The notes under the pieces were generated by a model. That model was not told the origin of the DNA. It searched no databases and saw only the letters and a program-made list of their open reading frames with translations. Positions 48,674-57,506 of a stretch of 64,000 bases of DNA are shown in pieces (position 1 is the first letter of the stretch; every line of letters starts with the position of its first letter). Source of the DNA: Herbaspirillum sp. (GTDB taxonomy: Bacteria > Pseudomonadota > Gammaproteobacteria > Burkholderiales > Burkholderiaceae_D); the NCBI RefSeq assembly GCF_017744395.1, contig NZ_JAGIBI010000001.1, forward strand, positions 372,001 through 436,000, read 5' to 3'. A program made the translations under genes and the position numbers.

Positions 48674-49933
48674 ATGGGGCTGGAAATGCAGCATCAGCTT
48701 CTGGCACGCCTGTTCTGGCTGCGTTGGACCACCATCGCTGGCGAACTGGCGGTGCTGGCCGGCGCGCATTTCTGGCTGCGGATTGATCTGCCGCTGCCGG
48801 CCTTGTTGTGGCTGATCGGCGTGCAAGTCCTGATCAATGCCGCGACCTGGGGGCGGATGCGCTGGGCGCGTCCGGCTGGCCAGCCGGAACTGTTGCTGCA
48901 ACTGCTGCTGGACCTGTGCGTACTGACGGCCCTGCTGTATTTCTCGGGCGGCGCGACCAATCCCTTCGTCTCGTTCTACCTGCCGGCATTGGCCGCGGGC
49001 GCGGCGACGCTGGCCTGGCCGTATGGCCTGGCATTGGCGCTGTGCGCGCTGGCGGCTTATTCGGGGCTGGTCTACGTCTACCAGCCCTTGCATATCCACG
49101 ACCACGGGCAAGCCATGGCTTACCACCTGGCCGGGATGTGGATCAATTTTTCGATCTCGGCGCTGCTCATTACCTGGTTCGTCACGCGCATCGCCGCCGC
49201 GGTGCGTTCGCGTGATAGTTTGCTGGCGCAAGCGCGGGAGCAGCAGTTGCAGGGGCAGCGCATCCTCGCCTTGGGGACTCAGGCGGCGGGAGCCGCGCAT
49301 GCGCTCAATACGCCTTTGTCGACAGTGGCGGTGATTGCCGGGGAAATGCGGCGCGAAATTCGTCGTGACATGGCCGGCAATGCTGCGTTGGCCATGTACG
49401 AGGAAGACCTGCGCATCGTCGAGGAACAGATCGCGGTATGCAAGCAAGCGCTGGAAAGCATGCGGCTGGATGCCGATGCGCAAGGGCGCGGCGATGATAC
49501 AGCGGCGCTGGCGCCGTGGCTGGCTGCATTGGCCGATGGTTGGCGCTTGCACTATCCCGCAGTGCAGTTGGCGGTAGAGACGGGGCAAGCCACGTTGGTC
49601 GCTGGCCAGTTGCAGGAGCTATCGCAGATCTTGCTGACTTTGCTCGACAATGCCGCCCATGCCGTCAAGGAGCGCGGCGGCGAAGTGCGTTTATCCTTGA
49701 TGGCGGACGCTGGCGAAAAGACCGCTATCATCCGGGTTGCCGACAACGGCTGCGGCATCGCCCCCGAACTGTTGTCCCGACTGGGACACGGGCCGGTGGA
49801 CAGCCGTTCCGGCGGCAAAGGCATCGGCCTCATGCTGGCGTTCGCGGCCGCAACGCAGATGGGCGGCCACCTGCAACTGCGTTCGACGCAGGGCGAGGGG
49901 ACGGTGGCCGAATTGCGGTTTCCGCTGTCCTGA
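48674..49933 (+). CDS. RegB/PrrB-type redox sensor histidine kinase
   Basis: 419 residues. Six membrane helices in residues 15-180. The quinone-sensing heptad GGATNPF (about 92-98) lies in the loop YFSGGATNPFVSFYLPALAA, as in RegB. H-box LGTQAAGAAHALNTPLSTVA with phosphoacceptor His near 209 (family norm HELGTPL; here HALNTPL). The redox-active Cys of RegB has a counterpart in EEQIAVCKQALESM (C256). The HATPase end has NAAHAVKERG and GGKGIGLMLA. It should sense quinone or redox state and phosphorylate the next gene's product. Confidence 0.88.
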   Translation: MGLEMQHQLLARLFWLRWTTIAGELAVLAGAHFWLRIDLPLPALLWLIGVQVLINAATWGRMRWARPAGQPELLLQLLLDLCVLTALLYFSGGATNPFVSFYLPALAAGAATLAWPYGLALALCALAAYSGLVYVYQPLHIHDHGQAMAYHLAGMWINFSISALLITWFVTRIAAAVRSRDSLLAQAREQQLQGQRILALGTQAAGAAHALNTPLSTVAVIAGEMRREIRRDMAGNAALAMYEEDLRIVEEQIAVCKQALESMRLDADAQGRGDDTAALAPWLAALADGWRLHYPAVQLAVETGQATLVAGQLQELSQILLTLLDNAAHAVKERGGEVRLSLMADAGEKTAIIRVADNGCGIAPELLSRLGHGPVDSRSGGKGIGLMLAFAAATQMGGHLQLRSTQGEGTVAELRFPLS

Positions 49934-49966
49934 ACCGATAACTTGTACCGATAAGGCCGATTTTCG

Positions 49967-50497
49967 ATGAGTGCCGCATTCCTGATCCTCGACGACAACG
50001 ACGTCTTTGCCGACACGCTGGCGCGCTCGCTCACGCGCCGGGGTTTTCGCGCCGTCGTGGCCCGCAGCGGCGAGGAAGCGCTGGCGGCGGCGGGCCAGGA
50101 AAGCTTCAGCTACGCCACCATCGACCTGCAACTGGCAAACGATTCCGGCCTGCAATGGATCTCGCCCTTGCGCCGGGCGCTACCGGAGGCGCGCCTGCTG
50201 GTACTGACCGGCTACGCCAGCATCGCCACCACGGTGCAGGCGATCAAGTCGGGCGCCGACAATTACCTGGCCAAGCCGGCCAATGTGGACTCCATCCTCT
50301 CAGCGCTGGCGCATGACGGCGCGGGCGAGGACATGGCGGCTGAGGCCGCGCCGCTGTCGCTGGAACGCCTGGAATGGGAGCACATCCAGCGGGTCCTGGC
50401 CGAGCATGAGGGCAATATTTCCTCCACCGCCCGTGCGCTCAACATGCACCGCCGCACCCTCCAGCGCAAGCTGGCCAAGCGGCCGGTGGCGAAGTAG
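49967..50497 (+). CDS. RegA/ActR-type response regulator
   Basis: 176 residues, close to RegA (184). REC domain FLILDDNDVFADTLARSLTR with phospho-Asp D52 in ATIDLQLANDSGL and VLTGYASIATTVQAIKSGAD; a short linker; and a Fis-type HTH WEHIQRVLAEHEGNISSTAR followed by ALNMHRRTLQRKLAKR, the conserved RegA recognition helix. Cognate of the kinase 33 bases upstream. Relatives set expression of respiration and carbon- or nitrogen-fixation genes. Confidence 0.9.
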   Translation: MSAAFLILDDNDVFADTLARSLTRRGFRAVVARSGEEALAAAGQESFSYATIDLQLANDSGLQWISPLRRALPEARLLVLTGYASIATTVQAIKSGADNYLAKPANVDSILSALAHDGAGEDMAAEAAPLSLERLEWEHIQRVLAEHEGNISSTARALNMHRRTLQRKLAKRPVAK

Positions 50498-50546
50498 GTC
50501 GCCTGGGCATAACACACCCCAGGCGCATCGCTTTACAATAGCGCCC

Positions 50547-51326
50547 ATGTATATCGATTCCCATTGCCACATCAATTTCCCCGATCTCGCCGCGCGCCTG
50601 CCCGAGATTTTCGGCAAGATGGCCGAAAACAAGGTCAGTCATGCGCTGTGCGTTTCGGTCGATTTGCCTGATTTCCCGCAAGTGCTGGCACTGGCCGAGC
50701 AATATCCCAACATCTACGCCTCGGTCGGCGTGCATCCCGACTATGAAGACACGCCCGAACCGGACGTCGAGCAGCTGGTCCGGCTGGCCGACCACCCGCG
50801 CATCGTCGCCATCGGCGAGACCGGGCTGGACTACTACCGCCTGCAAGGCGACCTGGAATGGCAGCGCGAGCGTTTCCGCACCCACATCCGCGCCTCGCGC
50901 GCGACCGGCAAGCCGCTGATCATCCATACCCGCTCGGCTTCGGAAGACACCATCCGCATCATGCGCGAGGAGGGCGCCAGCCCCGAGGCCGGCGGCGCGG
51001 CGGGCGTGATGCACTGCTTCACCGAGTCGCAGGAAGTGGCCGACGCCGCCATCGAGCTGGGTTTCTACATCTCGTTTTCCGGCATCGTCACCTTCAAGTC
51101 GGCCAAGGACTTGCAGCAGGTGGCGCGCACCATCCCGCTGGAGCGCATGCTGATCGAGACCGATTCGCCCTACCTGGCGCCGGTGCCGTTCCGCGGCAAG
51201 ACCAACGAACCCGGCTATGTGCGCCACGTTGGCGAATTCATCGCCGACTTGCGCGGCATTTCCGCCGACGAAGTCGCCCGGCAGACCAGCGACAATTTCT
51301 TCAAGCTGTTTGGAATCGCCCCATGA
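50547..51326 (+). CDS. TatD family hydrolase/deoxyribonuclease
   Basis: 259 residues from ATG 50547. MYIDSHCHINFPDLAARLPE provides the metal-binding HxH; GVHPDYEDTPEPD, AIGETGLDYYR, KPLIIHTRSASEDTI, GVMHCFTES and IETDSPYLAPVPFRGKTNEP are the remaining TatD metal and active-site blocks. 3'-5' DNase/RNase of the YcfH type is the usual assignment; YcfH often lies next to holB, as here within 2.5 kb. The ankyrin gene starts in its stop codon. Confidence 0.92.
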   Translation: MYIDSHCHINFPDLAARLPEIFGKMAENKVSHALCVSVDLPDFPQVLALAEQYPNIYASVGVHPDYEDTPEPDVEQLVRLADHPRIVAIGETGLDYYRLQGDLEWQRERFRTHIRASRATGKPLIIHTRSASEDTIRIMREEGASPEAGGAAGVMHCFTESQEVADAAIELGFYISFSGIVTFKSAKDLQQVARTIPLERMLIETDSPYLAPVPFRGKTNEPGYVRHVGEFIADLRGISADEVARQTSDNFFKLFGIAP

Positions 51327-51997
51327 TGCCTTTGCTGGAAAAGATCCGTTCCCGTTTCAGCCGCCTCGGCCGCGTGCTGCTGTATACCTCGATGCTGCTG
51401 CCGGGCGCGGCGCGCGCCGGCGCCTACGAGGAGTATTTCCAGGCGATCCGCATGGACAACGTCTACTTCCTGAAGCAATTGATGGAACGCGGGATGGGGC
51501 CCAACCTGATCGAACCCAGGCGCGGCTACACCGGGCTGATGCTGGCGATCCGCGAGGATTCCATGCAGGCCTTCAACCTGCTGGTCAACGCGCCCGACGT
51601 CAATCTCGAGGCGCAAGCCACCAATGGCGATACGCCGCTGATGCTGGCTGCCTTCTACGGCAACGTGCCGGTGGTGAAGCTGCTGCTGTCGCGCGAGGTG
51701 GAGGTTAACCGGCCGGGCTGGACGGCATTGCACTACGCCGCTATTAACGGCAATGCGCAAATCGTCGGGATGTTGCTGGAAGCGTCGGCCTATATCGATG
51801 CCGAGTCGCCGGACGACAAGATGACCCCGGTCATGCTGGCTGCCATGCGCGGCCGGGTGGCCGTGGTGGCGGCGTTGCGCGACGGCGGCGCCGACCTCAC
51901 GCTGAAGAATAAGGATGGCCTGACCGCGATGGACCTGGCGCGACGCCATGGACAGGTTGAAGTGATCGAGGTATTGAAGGAAAAGCCGCGCTCCTGA
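51323..51997 (+). CDS. Periplasmic ankyrin-repeat protein
   Basis: 224 residues from ATG 51323, overlapping the tatD stop (ATGATG; ATG 51326 equally possible). A signal segment (LGRVLLYTSMLLPGAARA) is followed by five to six ankyrin repeats at about 40-220: YTGLMLAIREDSMQAFNLLV, NGDTPLMLAAFYGNVPVVKL, GWTALHYAAINGNAQIVGML, MTPVMLAAMRGRVAVVAALR and DGLTAMDLARRHGQVEVIEV. Probably exported and protein-binding; partner unknown. Confidence 0.88.
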   Translation: MMPLLEKIRSRFSRLGRVLLYTSMLLPGAARAGAYEEYFQAIRMDNVYFLKQLMERGMGPNLIEPRRGYTGLMLAIREDSMQAFNLLVNAPDVNLEAQATNGDTPLMLAAFYGNVPVVKLLLSREVEVNRPGWTALHYAAINGNAQIVGMLLEASAYIDAESPDDKMTPVMLAAMRGRVAVVAALRDGGADLTLKNKDGLTAMDLARRHGQVEVIEVLKEKPRS

Positions 51998-52020
51998 ACG
52001 GTTTTTTCGGACAGGGAATG

Positions 52021-52057
52021 AAAAATCCCGGACACCGCGAGGCTGTCCGGGATTTTT
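52021..52057. terminator. Bidirectional terminator
   Basis: AAAAATCCCGGACA (52021-52034) pairs exactly with TGTCCGGGATTTTT (52044-52057). It separates the convergent ankyrin and lldD genes. Confidence 0.92.
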
Positions 52058-52075
52058 ATTGGCTGCGGCCCGCTA

Positions 52076-53218
52076 TCAGGGCACGAGGATCTGGCGGCCG
52101 ACGTCCTTGATGTCCTTGGTGCCGGTCAGCGCCATGCTTACGTCCAGTTCCTTGCGCAGGATTTCCAGCATCTGCGAGACGCCTTCGCCGCCCATGGCGC
52201 CCAGGCTGTAGAGGAAGGCGCGGCCGATCATGGTGCCTTTGGCGCCCAGCGCCACGGCTTTCAGGATGTCCTGGCCGGAGCGGATGCCGCCGTCGAACCA
52301 GACTTCGATCTGGTCGCCCACCGCTTCGGCGATGGCCGGCAGCGCCTGGATCGACGACATCGCGCCGTCCAGCTGGCGGCCGCCGTGGTTGGACACCACC
52401 AGCGCATCGGCGCCGGTCTGGGCCGCGATCTTGGCGTCTTCCACGTCCAGGATGCCCTTCAGGATCAGCTTGCCGCCCCATTGTTCCTTGATCCAAGCGA
52501 CGTCGTCCCAGTTCAGGGTCGGGTCGAACTGGCTGGCGGTCCACTTGGACAGGGTTTGCACGCCGCCGCCGCTGTTGCCGCCGTTGATGTGGCCGGCCAG
52601 GTTGCCGAAGGTCTTGCGGCCGCCCAGAGCGCGCAGCGCCCAGCCAGGCTTGCTGGCCAGGTCGAGCAGGGTGTCCAGGGTCAGCTTGGGCGGCACCGAC
52701 ATGCCGTTCTTCAGGTCCTTGTGGCGCTGGCCGAGGATCTGCAGGTCCAGCGTCAGCACCAGCGCCGAGCACTTGGCGGCCTTGGCGCGCTCGATCATCG
52801 ACTTGACGAAGCCGCGGTCGCGCATCACGTACAGCTGGAACCAGAACGGCTTGGTGGTCACGCTGGCGACGTCTTCGATGGAGCAGATGCTCATGGTCGA
52901 CAGGGTGAAGGGGATGCCGAACTTCTCGGCGGCGATGGCGCCCAGCATTTCGCCGTTGGCCCATTGCATGCCGGTCAGGCCGGTCGGGGCGATGGCCACC
53001 GGCATGGTGACGTCGTGGCCGATCATGGTGGTGCGGGTGCTGCGCTCGTCGACATTGATCGCCACGCGCTGGCGCAGCTTCAGCGCGGCCAGGTCGTCGT
53101 TGTTGGCGCGATAGGTGCTCTCGGTGTAGGAGCCGCTGTCGGCGTAGTCGTAGAAGGCCTTGGGAACCCGTTTTTTCGCCAGCAGGCGAAAGTCTTCGAC
53201 ACAGGTCATGACCGGCAT
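52076..53218 (-). CDS. lldD: FMN-dependent alpha-hydroxy-acid (L-lactate) dehydrogenase
   Basis: 380 residues, the LldD length. MPVMTCVEDFRLLAKKRVPK and AFYDYADSGSYTESTYRAN at the N-terminus; MPVAIAPTGLTGMQWANGE; the catalytic His-Arg block ALVVSNHGGRQLDGAMSS; FMN phosphate site DGGIRSGQDILKAVALGAKG. It oxidises L-lactate to pyruvate and passes electrons to the quinone pool. Glycolate or mandelate oxidase relatives share the fold, but the overall blocks fit LldD best. Confidence 0.88.
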   Translation of the reverse strand: MPVMTCVEDFRLLAKKRVPKAFYDYADSGSYTESTYRANNDDLAALKLRQRVAINVDERSTRTTMIGHDVTMPVAIAPTGLTGMQWANGEMLGAIAAEKFGIPFTLSTMSICSIEDVASVTTKPFWFQLYVMRDRGFVKSMIERAKAAKCSALVLTLDLQILGQRHKDLKNGMSVPPKLTLDTLLDLASKPGWALRALGGRKTFGNLAGHINGGNSGGGVQTLSKWTASQFDPTLNWDDVAWIKEQWGGKLILKGILDVEDAKIAAQTGADALVVSNHGGRQLDGAMSSIQALPAIAEAVGDQIEVWFDGGIRSGQDILKAVALGAKGTMIGRAFLYSLGAMGGEGVSQMLEILRKELDVSMALTGTKDIKDVGRQILVP

Positions 53219-53332
53219 ATTATTTTCTCCGTAAGAATGAAATGCGGCAGAGGGCCGCTCAGAATTTGTCCATATGCTAGATCAAAGCGGCCATGCGTGG
53301 GGTGAATCCCTTTCCACCGATCCATGAAAATT

Positions 53333-54661
53333 TTATAGGGCGCGGGCCGCCGCAATGCCGCTGCGCACCGCGCCTTCCAGCGTGGCCGGGTAATCACCTG
53401 CAACGTAATCGCCAGCCAGCGCGAGTCCGGTTGGCAGGCCGGTATTGTCCGGCCGTCGCAGCCCCGGCGTGCAGGAAAACGTCGCGCGCTTTTCGGTGAT
53501 CACCTTGCTCCATTGCGCAACGGACAACTCGGGGCGTCCGAAATCGGCCGCCAATTGCTGCGCGATGCCTTCCAGCAGCGTCGCATGGCCATCCTCGATG
53601 GCGCGGCCGGCGGCGCTGACGACGACTGCCAGCAGCCCGGCATCGCCGTTCAATTGGCCGCGGTCGAAAACGAATTGCCCCCAGGCGCGGCGCTGCGGAT
53701 CGTCGGTCAGCGCGCAGAACGGCAGCGGCAGGCGCAGCGTGGGGGCGTATTGCAGGTAGCAGGTGGTGATCGGTTCGTAGGCCAGCGCGCGCAGGGCGCT
53801 GGTGTCGCAAGGAGCTGCCAGGCCCTGGGCCTCGTCCAGCAACTGCGCGGCGACGTCGGCGCCGGTGGCAATGACCACGCCGGCGAATTCGCCAAGATCG
53901 CGGCCCTGGCGGTCTTGCAGGCGCCAGATGCCGGTTTCTCCCATGGCGTGCAGGCTGGCTACCGCCGTGCCTGCGATGGTACGCCCCCCACGCTGTTCTA
54001 TAAATGCGGCGGCGGCTTGCGGCAGCAGGGCGCTGAGGTCGGTGCGCGGAATCAGCATGTCGGATGCGGCGCGGCGCGCGCCCAGGCTGTCGCGCAGCAC
54101 GTTCAGGAATACCTTGGCCGAGGCGCGTTCAGGGGGAGTGTTCAGCGCGGCGATGCACAGCGGGTTCCACATCAGTTTGATCAGGCGCGGCGTCTGGTCG
54201 AAGCGTTCCAGCAGTTCGGCCACGCTGCAATCCTGGTGCAACTGCCAGCCCATCCAGCGCGCGGTGGTGGAAAAGCGTGCCAGCGCCATCTTGTCGGCAC
54301 GTTCCAGGCCCCTGGCGCGCAGCAGGGCGACGGCAAGGTGCAAGGGGGCGGGCAGGCGCGGAGCGATGAAATCCATGCCGGTTTGCGACGGATAGCGCAT
54401 TTGCAGCGGCAGGCGCAGCATGGCGTCGGCCGGTTTCACGCCGACCTGTTTCATCAGGCTGAGCGAGGCGGAATAGGCGCCCAGCAGGATGTGCTGGCCG
54501 TTGTCCAGCGTGCGGCCGCCGATTTCCACGCGGCGCGCCCGCCCGCCGAGGATCTTGCCGGCTTCGAACAGGCTGACCCGCTTGCCGGCGGCCGCCAGCG
54601 TGACCGCGGCGGCGCATCCGGCCCAGCCGCCGCCGATGACGGCGTAATGACCTGCCGGCAT
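53333..54661 (-). CDS. hpnE: Hydroxysqualene dehydroxylase (FAD-dependent)
   Basis: 442 residues from ATG 54661, which shares one base with the hpnD stop (TGATG). FAD-binding Rossmann start HYAVIGGGWAGCAAAVTLAA, then GKRVSLFEAGKILGGRARRV and NGQHILLGAYSASLSLMKQV, which is typical of the squalene-associated amine-oxidase family; the C-terminal FAD motif is GLALAGDYVAGDYPATLEGA. It reduces hydroxysqualene to squalene in the HpnCDE route. Confidence 0.92.
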   Translation of the reverse strand: MPAGHYAVIGGGWAGCAAAVTLAAAGKRVSLFEAGKILGGRARRVEIGGRTLDNGQHILLGAYSASLSLMKQVGVKPADAMLRLPLQMRYPSQTGMDFIAPRLPAPLHLAVALLRARGLERADKMALARFSTTARWMGWQLHQDCSVAELLERFDQTPRLIKLMWNPLCIAALNTPPERASAKVFLNVLRDSLGARRAASDMLIPRTDLSALLPQAAAAFIEQRGGRTIAGTAVASLHAMGETGIWRLQDRQGRDLGEFAGVVIATGADVAAQLLDEAQGLAAPCDTSALRALAYEPITTCYLQYAPTLRLPLPFCALTDDPQRRAWGQFVFDRGQLNGDAGLLAVVVSAAGRAIEDGHATLLEGIAQQLAADFGRPELSVAQWSKVITEKRATFSCTPGLRRPDNTGLPTGLALAGDYVAGDYPATLEGAVRSGIAAARAL

Positions 54662-55494
54662 CAGCCGAACACGTAGGTTTTCCACGCCAGCCACAGCTTG
54701 CGGATGGGCGTGAGCGAGATGCGCTGCTTGAGCACGTGGTAGCCGTCGCGTTCGATTTCTTCCAGCAGGGTGCGGTAGATCGCCGCCATCATCAGGCCTG
54801 GGCGCTGGGCGCGGCGGTCTTCCTTGGGCAGCAGCGCGAAGGCTTCCTCGTAGACGGCGCGGGCGCGCTGCACCTGGAACTTCATCAGCGCCTCGAAGCG
54901 TTCGCTGTGGCGGCCGTTGAGGATGTCGGCGGCGGTCACGTTGAATTGCTGCAGTTCGTTGACGGGCAGGTAGATGCGGCCTTTGCGGCCGTCTTCGCCG
55001 ACGTCGCGGATAATGTTGGTGAGCTGGAACGCCAGGCCCAGCTTTTCGGCATACTGCAGGGTTTGCGCCCGGGTATGGCCGAAGATGCTGGCCGAGAGGA
55101 TGCCGACCACGCCGGCCACGTGCCAGCAATAGCGCTGCAGGCCGGGGTAGTCGAGATAGCGGCTTTGGTCGAGGTCCATCTCCATGCCATCGATGATGGC
55201 TTGCAGGTGCTCGCCCTTGAGCTGGTAGACGGCCACGTGCGGATACAGGGCCTTGGTCACCGGGTGGCTGGGATTGCCCTCTAGCATGGCGGCGATTTCC
55301 TTGCGCCACCACATCAGCTTGGTGCGCGCCACCATCGGATCCTCGATTTCATCGACGGTGTCGTCGACTTCGCGGCAGAAGGCGTACAGTGCCGTGATCG
55401 CGCGCCGGCGCTCCGGCGGCAGGAACAGGAAGCTGTAGTAAAAGCTGGAACCGCTGGCGGCGGCCTTCTGCTGGCAGTATTCGTCTGGAGACAT
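54661..55494 (-). CDS. hpnD: Presqualene diphosphate synthase
   Basis: 277 residues. Squalene/phytoene synthase family: FYYSFLFLPPERRRAITALY, first Asp-rich motif in FCREVDDTVDEIED, then second Asp-rich motif in NIIRDVGEDGRKGRIYLPV. It condenses two farnesyl diphosphates to presqualene diphosphate. Operon with hpnE. The HDOD gene is divergent from it. Confidence 0.92.
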   Translation of the reverse strand: MSPDEYCQQKAAASGSSFYYSFLFLPPERRRAITALYAFCREVDDTVDEIEDPMVARTKLMWWRKEIAAMLEGNPSHPVTKALYPHVAVYQLKGEHLQAIIDGMEMDLDQSRYLDYPGLQRYCWHVAGVVGILSASIFGHTRAQTLQYAEKLGLAFQLTNIIRDVGEDGRKGRIYLPVNELQQFNVTAADILNGRHSERFEALMKFQVQRARAVYEEAFALLPKEDRRAQRPGLMMAAIYRTLLEEIERDGYHVLKQRISLTPIRKLWLAWKTYVFG

Positions 55495-55689
55495 GGGTAG
55501 CGGCGGTGGCGGCCAGGATAGGGAAAACTCTGGGAAACCCGGAAAAATCCGGCAAAGGCGCTATGCTAGCCGAGTGCGTACGGGAGGGCAAATATAGGGC
55601 GTCGCATCGTATTGCAGCGGCCGGCGATGTCCATTAAGCTCAAGGAAAAAATTGCCCCTACTACCAATAACCTGGAGGCTGGAGACGTC

Positions 55690-56526
55690 ATGGACAGACT
55701 GGAACTCTTTCGTAGCATCGCATCGCAGGCCGGGCGCGGGGAGCTGGTGTTTCCGGCCAACGTCAGCGCGTCGATCAAGCTGCAGCAGGCCTTGGCGGAC
55801 CCGGACTGCCACCTGGAACAGGCCGCCAAGCTGGTGATGGCCGAGCCGCTGGTGGCGGCGCGTACCGTGGCCATCGCCAATTCGGCGGCCTACAACCGCT
55901 CCGGCGGCGAAATCGACAATGTGCGCGTGGCCGTCATGCGGCTGGGCTTCCGCACCCTCAACACCATCACCACCTCGGTCATCGTGCGCCAGTTGGGCCG
56001 CACCATCAGCAACCCGGCCATGCGCATCAAGGCCGCGCAGCTCTGGGAGCATTGCGCGCATGTGGCGGCCACCGCCCATGTGCTGACCGCCAAGCTGACC
56101 AACGGCGACCCGGAGACGGCCATGTTCGCCGGCATCGTGCATGAGGTCGGCGGCTTCTACCTGCTCTCGCGTACCGACGAGTTTCCGGACCTGCTGGCCG
56201 GCGGCATGGAGGATTGGGCCGAATACGGCGAGAAGATGATCGGCCGCGCCGTGCTCAAGAAGCTGGGCGTGCCGCAGCCGGTGGTGGAGGCCATCGAATC
56301 GCTGTGGCACGGCGTGCGCGTGCTGCCGCCGGTCACCATCGGCGACGTCCTGCTGCTGGCCAAGGAATTGTCGCCGGTGCCGTCGCCGTTCCAGCGTACC
56401 GTGGCCGAAGCCGGCATCGGCGGCGAGAACCTGGTCGACGACTATATCGGCGACCAGTCGCTGCGCAGCCTGCTGGACGATTCGGAAGAGCAGATCCGCT
56501 CGCTCACTACGGCCTTGCTGGTCTGA
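55690..56526 (+). CDS. HDOD domain protein
   Basis: 278 residues from ATG 55690, five bases after GGAGA; an in-frame ATG at 55627 gives a longer form with AT-richer codons and no ribosome site. HDOD fold (HD-related, non-catalytic): ELVFPANVSASIKLQQALAD, AEPLVAARTVAIANSAAYNR, VRVAVMRLGFRTLNTITTSV and FAGIVHEVGGFYLLSRTDEF. HDOD proteins act as scaffolds in c-di-GMP, stress or motility signalling. It is inserted on the opposite strand between hpnDE and hpnC. Confidence 0.88.
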   Translation: MDRLELFRSIASQAGRGELVFPANVSASIKLQQALADPDCHLEQAAKLVMAEPLVAARTVAIANSAAYNRSGGEIDNVRVAVMRLGFRTLNTITTSVIVRQLGRTISNPAMRIKAAQLWEHCAHVAATAHVLTAKLTNGDPETAMFAGIVHEVGGFYLLSRTDEFPDLLAGGMEDWAEYGEKMIGRAVLKKLGVPQPVVEAIESLWHGVRVLPPVTIGDVLLLAKELSPVPSPFQRTVAEAGIGGENLVDDYIGDQSLRSLLDDSEEQIRSLTTALLV

Positions 56527-56567
56527 CAACAACCGCAGGCGCGGTTTCACCCGTCTTCATCCTTGCA

Positions 56568-56607
56568 GCGCCCGCCCGGCCGCCAACGGCCCGGCGGGCG
56601 TTGTTGC
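56568..56607. terminator. Convergent terminator between HDOD gene and hpnC
   Basis: CGCCCGCC (56569-56576) pairs with GGCGGGCG (56593-56600) with further GC pairing inside, followed by TTGTTG. The weak T-run makes it a modest terminator. Confidence 0.5.
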
Positions 56608-56612
56608 ATGGA

Positions 56613-57425
56613 TCACATGGTGAGGCCGCGCCAGCCTATCGCTAGCCAGTCGGTGCGGCCCAGCTTGGGGCGGTGGCGGAAGACGTCGCCGTTGACCCGT
56701 TCGATGCGCTCCAGGATGCGCAATCCGCCCTGGACCACCAGCCGCAATTCCCAGCCGATCCGCCCCGGCAGGCGCTTGGCCAGCGGCGCGCCCGACAGCA
56801 TCAGCGCCCGCGCCCGTTCCACTTCAAACCGCATCAGCGCCTGCCAGCGGGCATCGGACCTGGCCTCGGCGATGTCCTGCTCGCCGAGGCCGAAGCGTTC
56901 CAGGTCTTCCTGCGGAAGGTAGATGCGCGACTTTTGCCAGTCGATGGCGACGTCCTGCCAGAAGTTGACCAGTTGCAGGGCGCTGCAGATGGCGTCGGAG
57001 TCGCGCAGGTTTTGCGCGGTCGGCGCCTGGTACAGGTGCAGCATCAGGGTGCCGACCGGATTGGCCGAACGGCGGCAATAGTCAAGCAGATCGTCGTAGC
57101 GCGCATAGCGGGTGGTCACGACATCCTGCCTGAACGCGGAGAGCAGGTCGCGCATGGGTTGCAGCGGCAAGCCATATTCTTTTACGGCCTGCTGCAGGTG
57201 GCGGAAGATGGGGGGCTCGCAAGGCCCGGCATCGGCGGCGATCAGGTCGAGCTGCTCCTCGTAGGCTTGCAGCGCGGCCAGCCGCTGCGTCGGCTCGGCA
57301 TCGCCCTCGTCGGCGATATCGTCGGCGCTGCGCGCGAAGCCGTAGATGGCGGCGACGGCAGGCCGCAGGCGGGCCGGCAGCAGCAGGGAGGCGACAGGGA
57401 AGTTCTCGTAGTGGTCGACAGCCAT
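56613..57425 (-). CDS. hpnC: Hydroxysqualene synthase
   Basis: 270 residues. AVDHYENFPVASLLLPARLR is the HpnC-specific start; ARSADDIADEGDAEPTQRLA holds the first Asp-rich motif; QLVNFWQDVAIDWQKSRIYL replaces the canonical second DxxxD with the HpnC variant. It converts presqualene diphosphate to hydroxysqualene, between HpnD and HpnE. It stands apart from hpnDE, separated by the antiparallel HDOD gene. Confidence 0.92.
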   Translation of the reverse strand: MAVDHYENFPVASLLLPARLRPAVAAIYGFARSADDIADEGDAEPTQRLAALQAYEEQLDLIAADAGPCEPPIFRHLQQAVKEYGLPLQPMRDLLSAFRQDVVTTRYARYDDLLDYCRRSANPVGTLMLHLYQAPTAQNLRDSDAICSALQLVNFWQDVAIDWQKSRIYLPQEDLERFGLGEQDIAEARSDARWQALMRFEVERARALMLSGAPLAKRLPGRIGWELRLVVQGGLRILERIERVNGDVFRHRPKLGRTDWLAIGWRGLTM

Positions 57426-57506
57426 GGAGGCGTTTTCTATCGGCGTTGGAAAAAGTCGGGCTGACTATAATCCATGCGCCTTGCCGGTGCCAAGCCGAAG
57501 TTGCCG

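Noticed and set aside
47105..49588. Minus-strand frame of about 827 codons opposite holB, the acetyltransferase gene and the regB-like gene
   Set aside because: It spans three well-supported genes on the other strand and has the low-complexity composition of a shadow frame.
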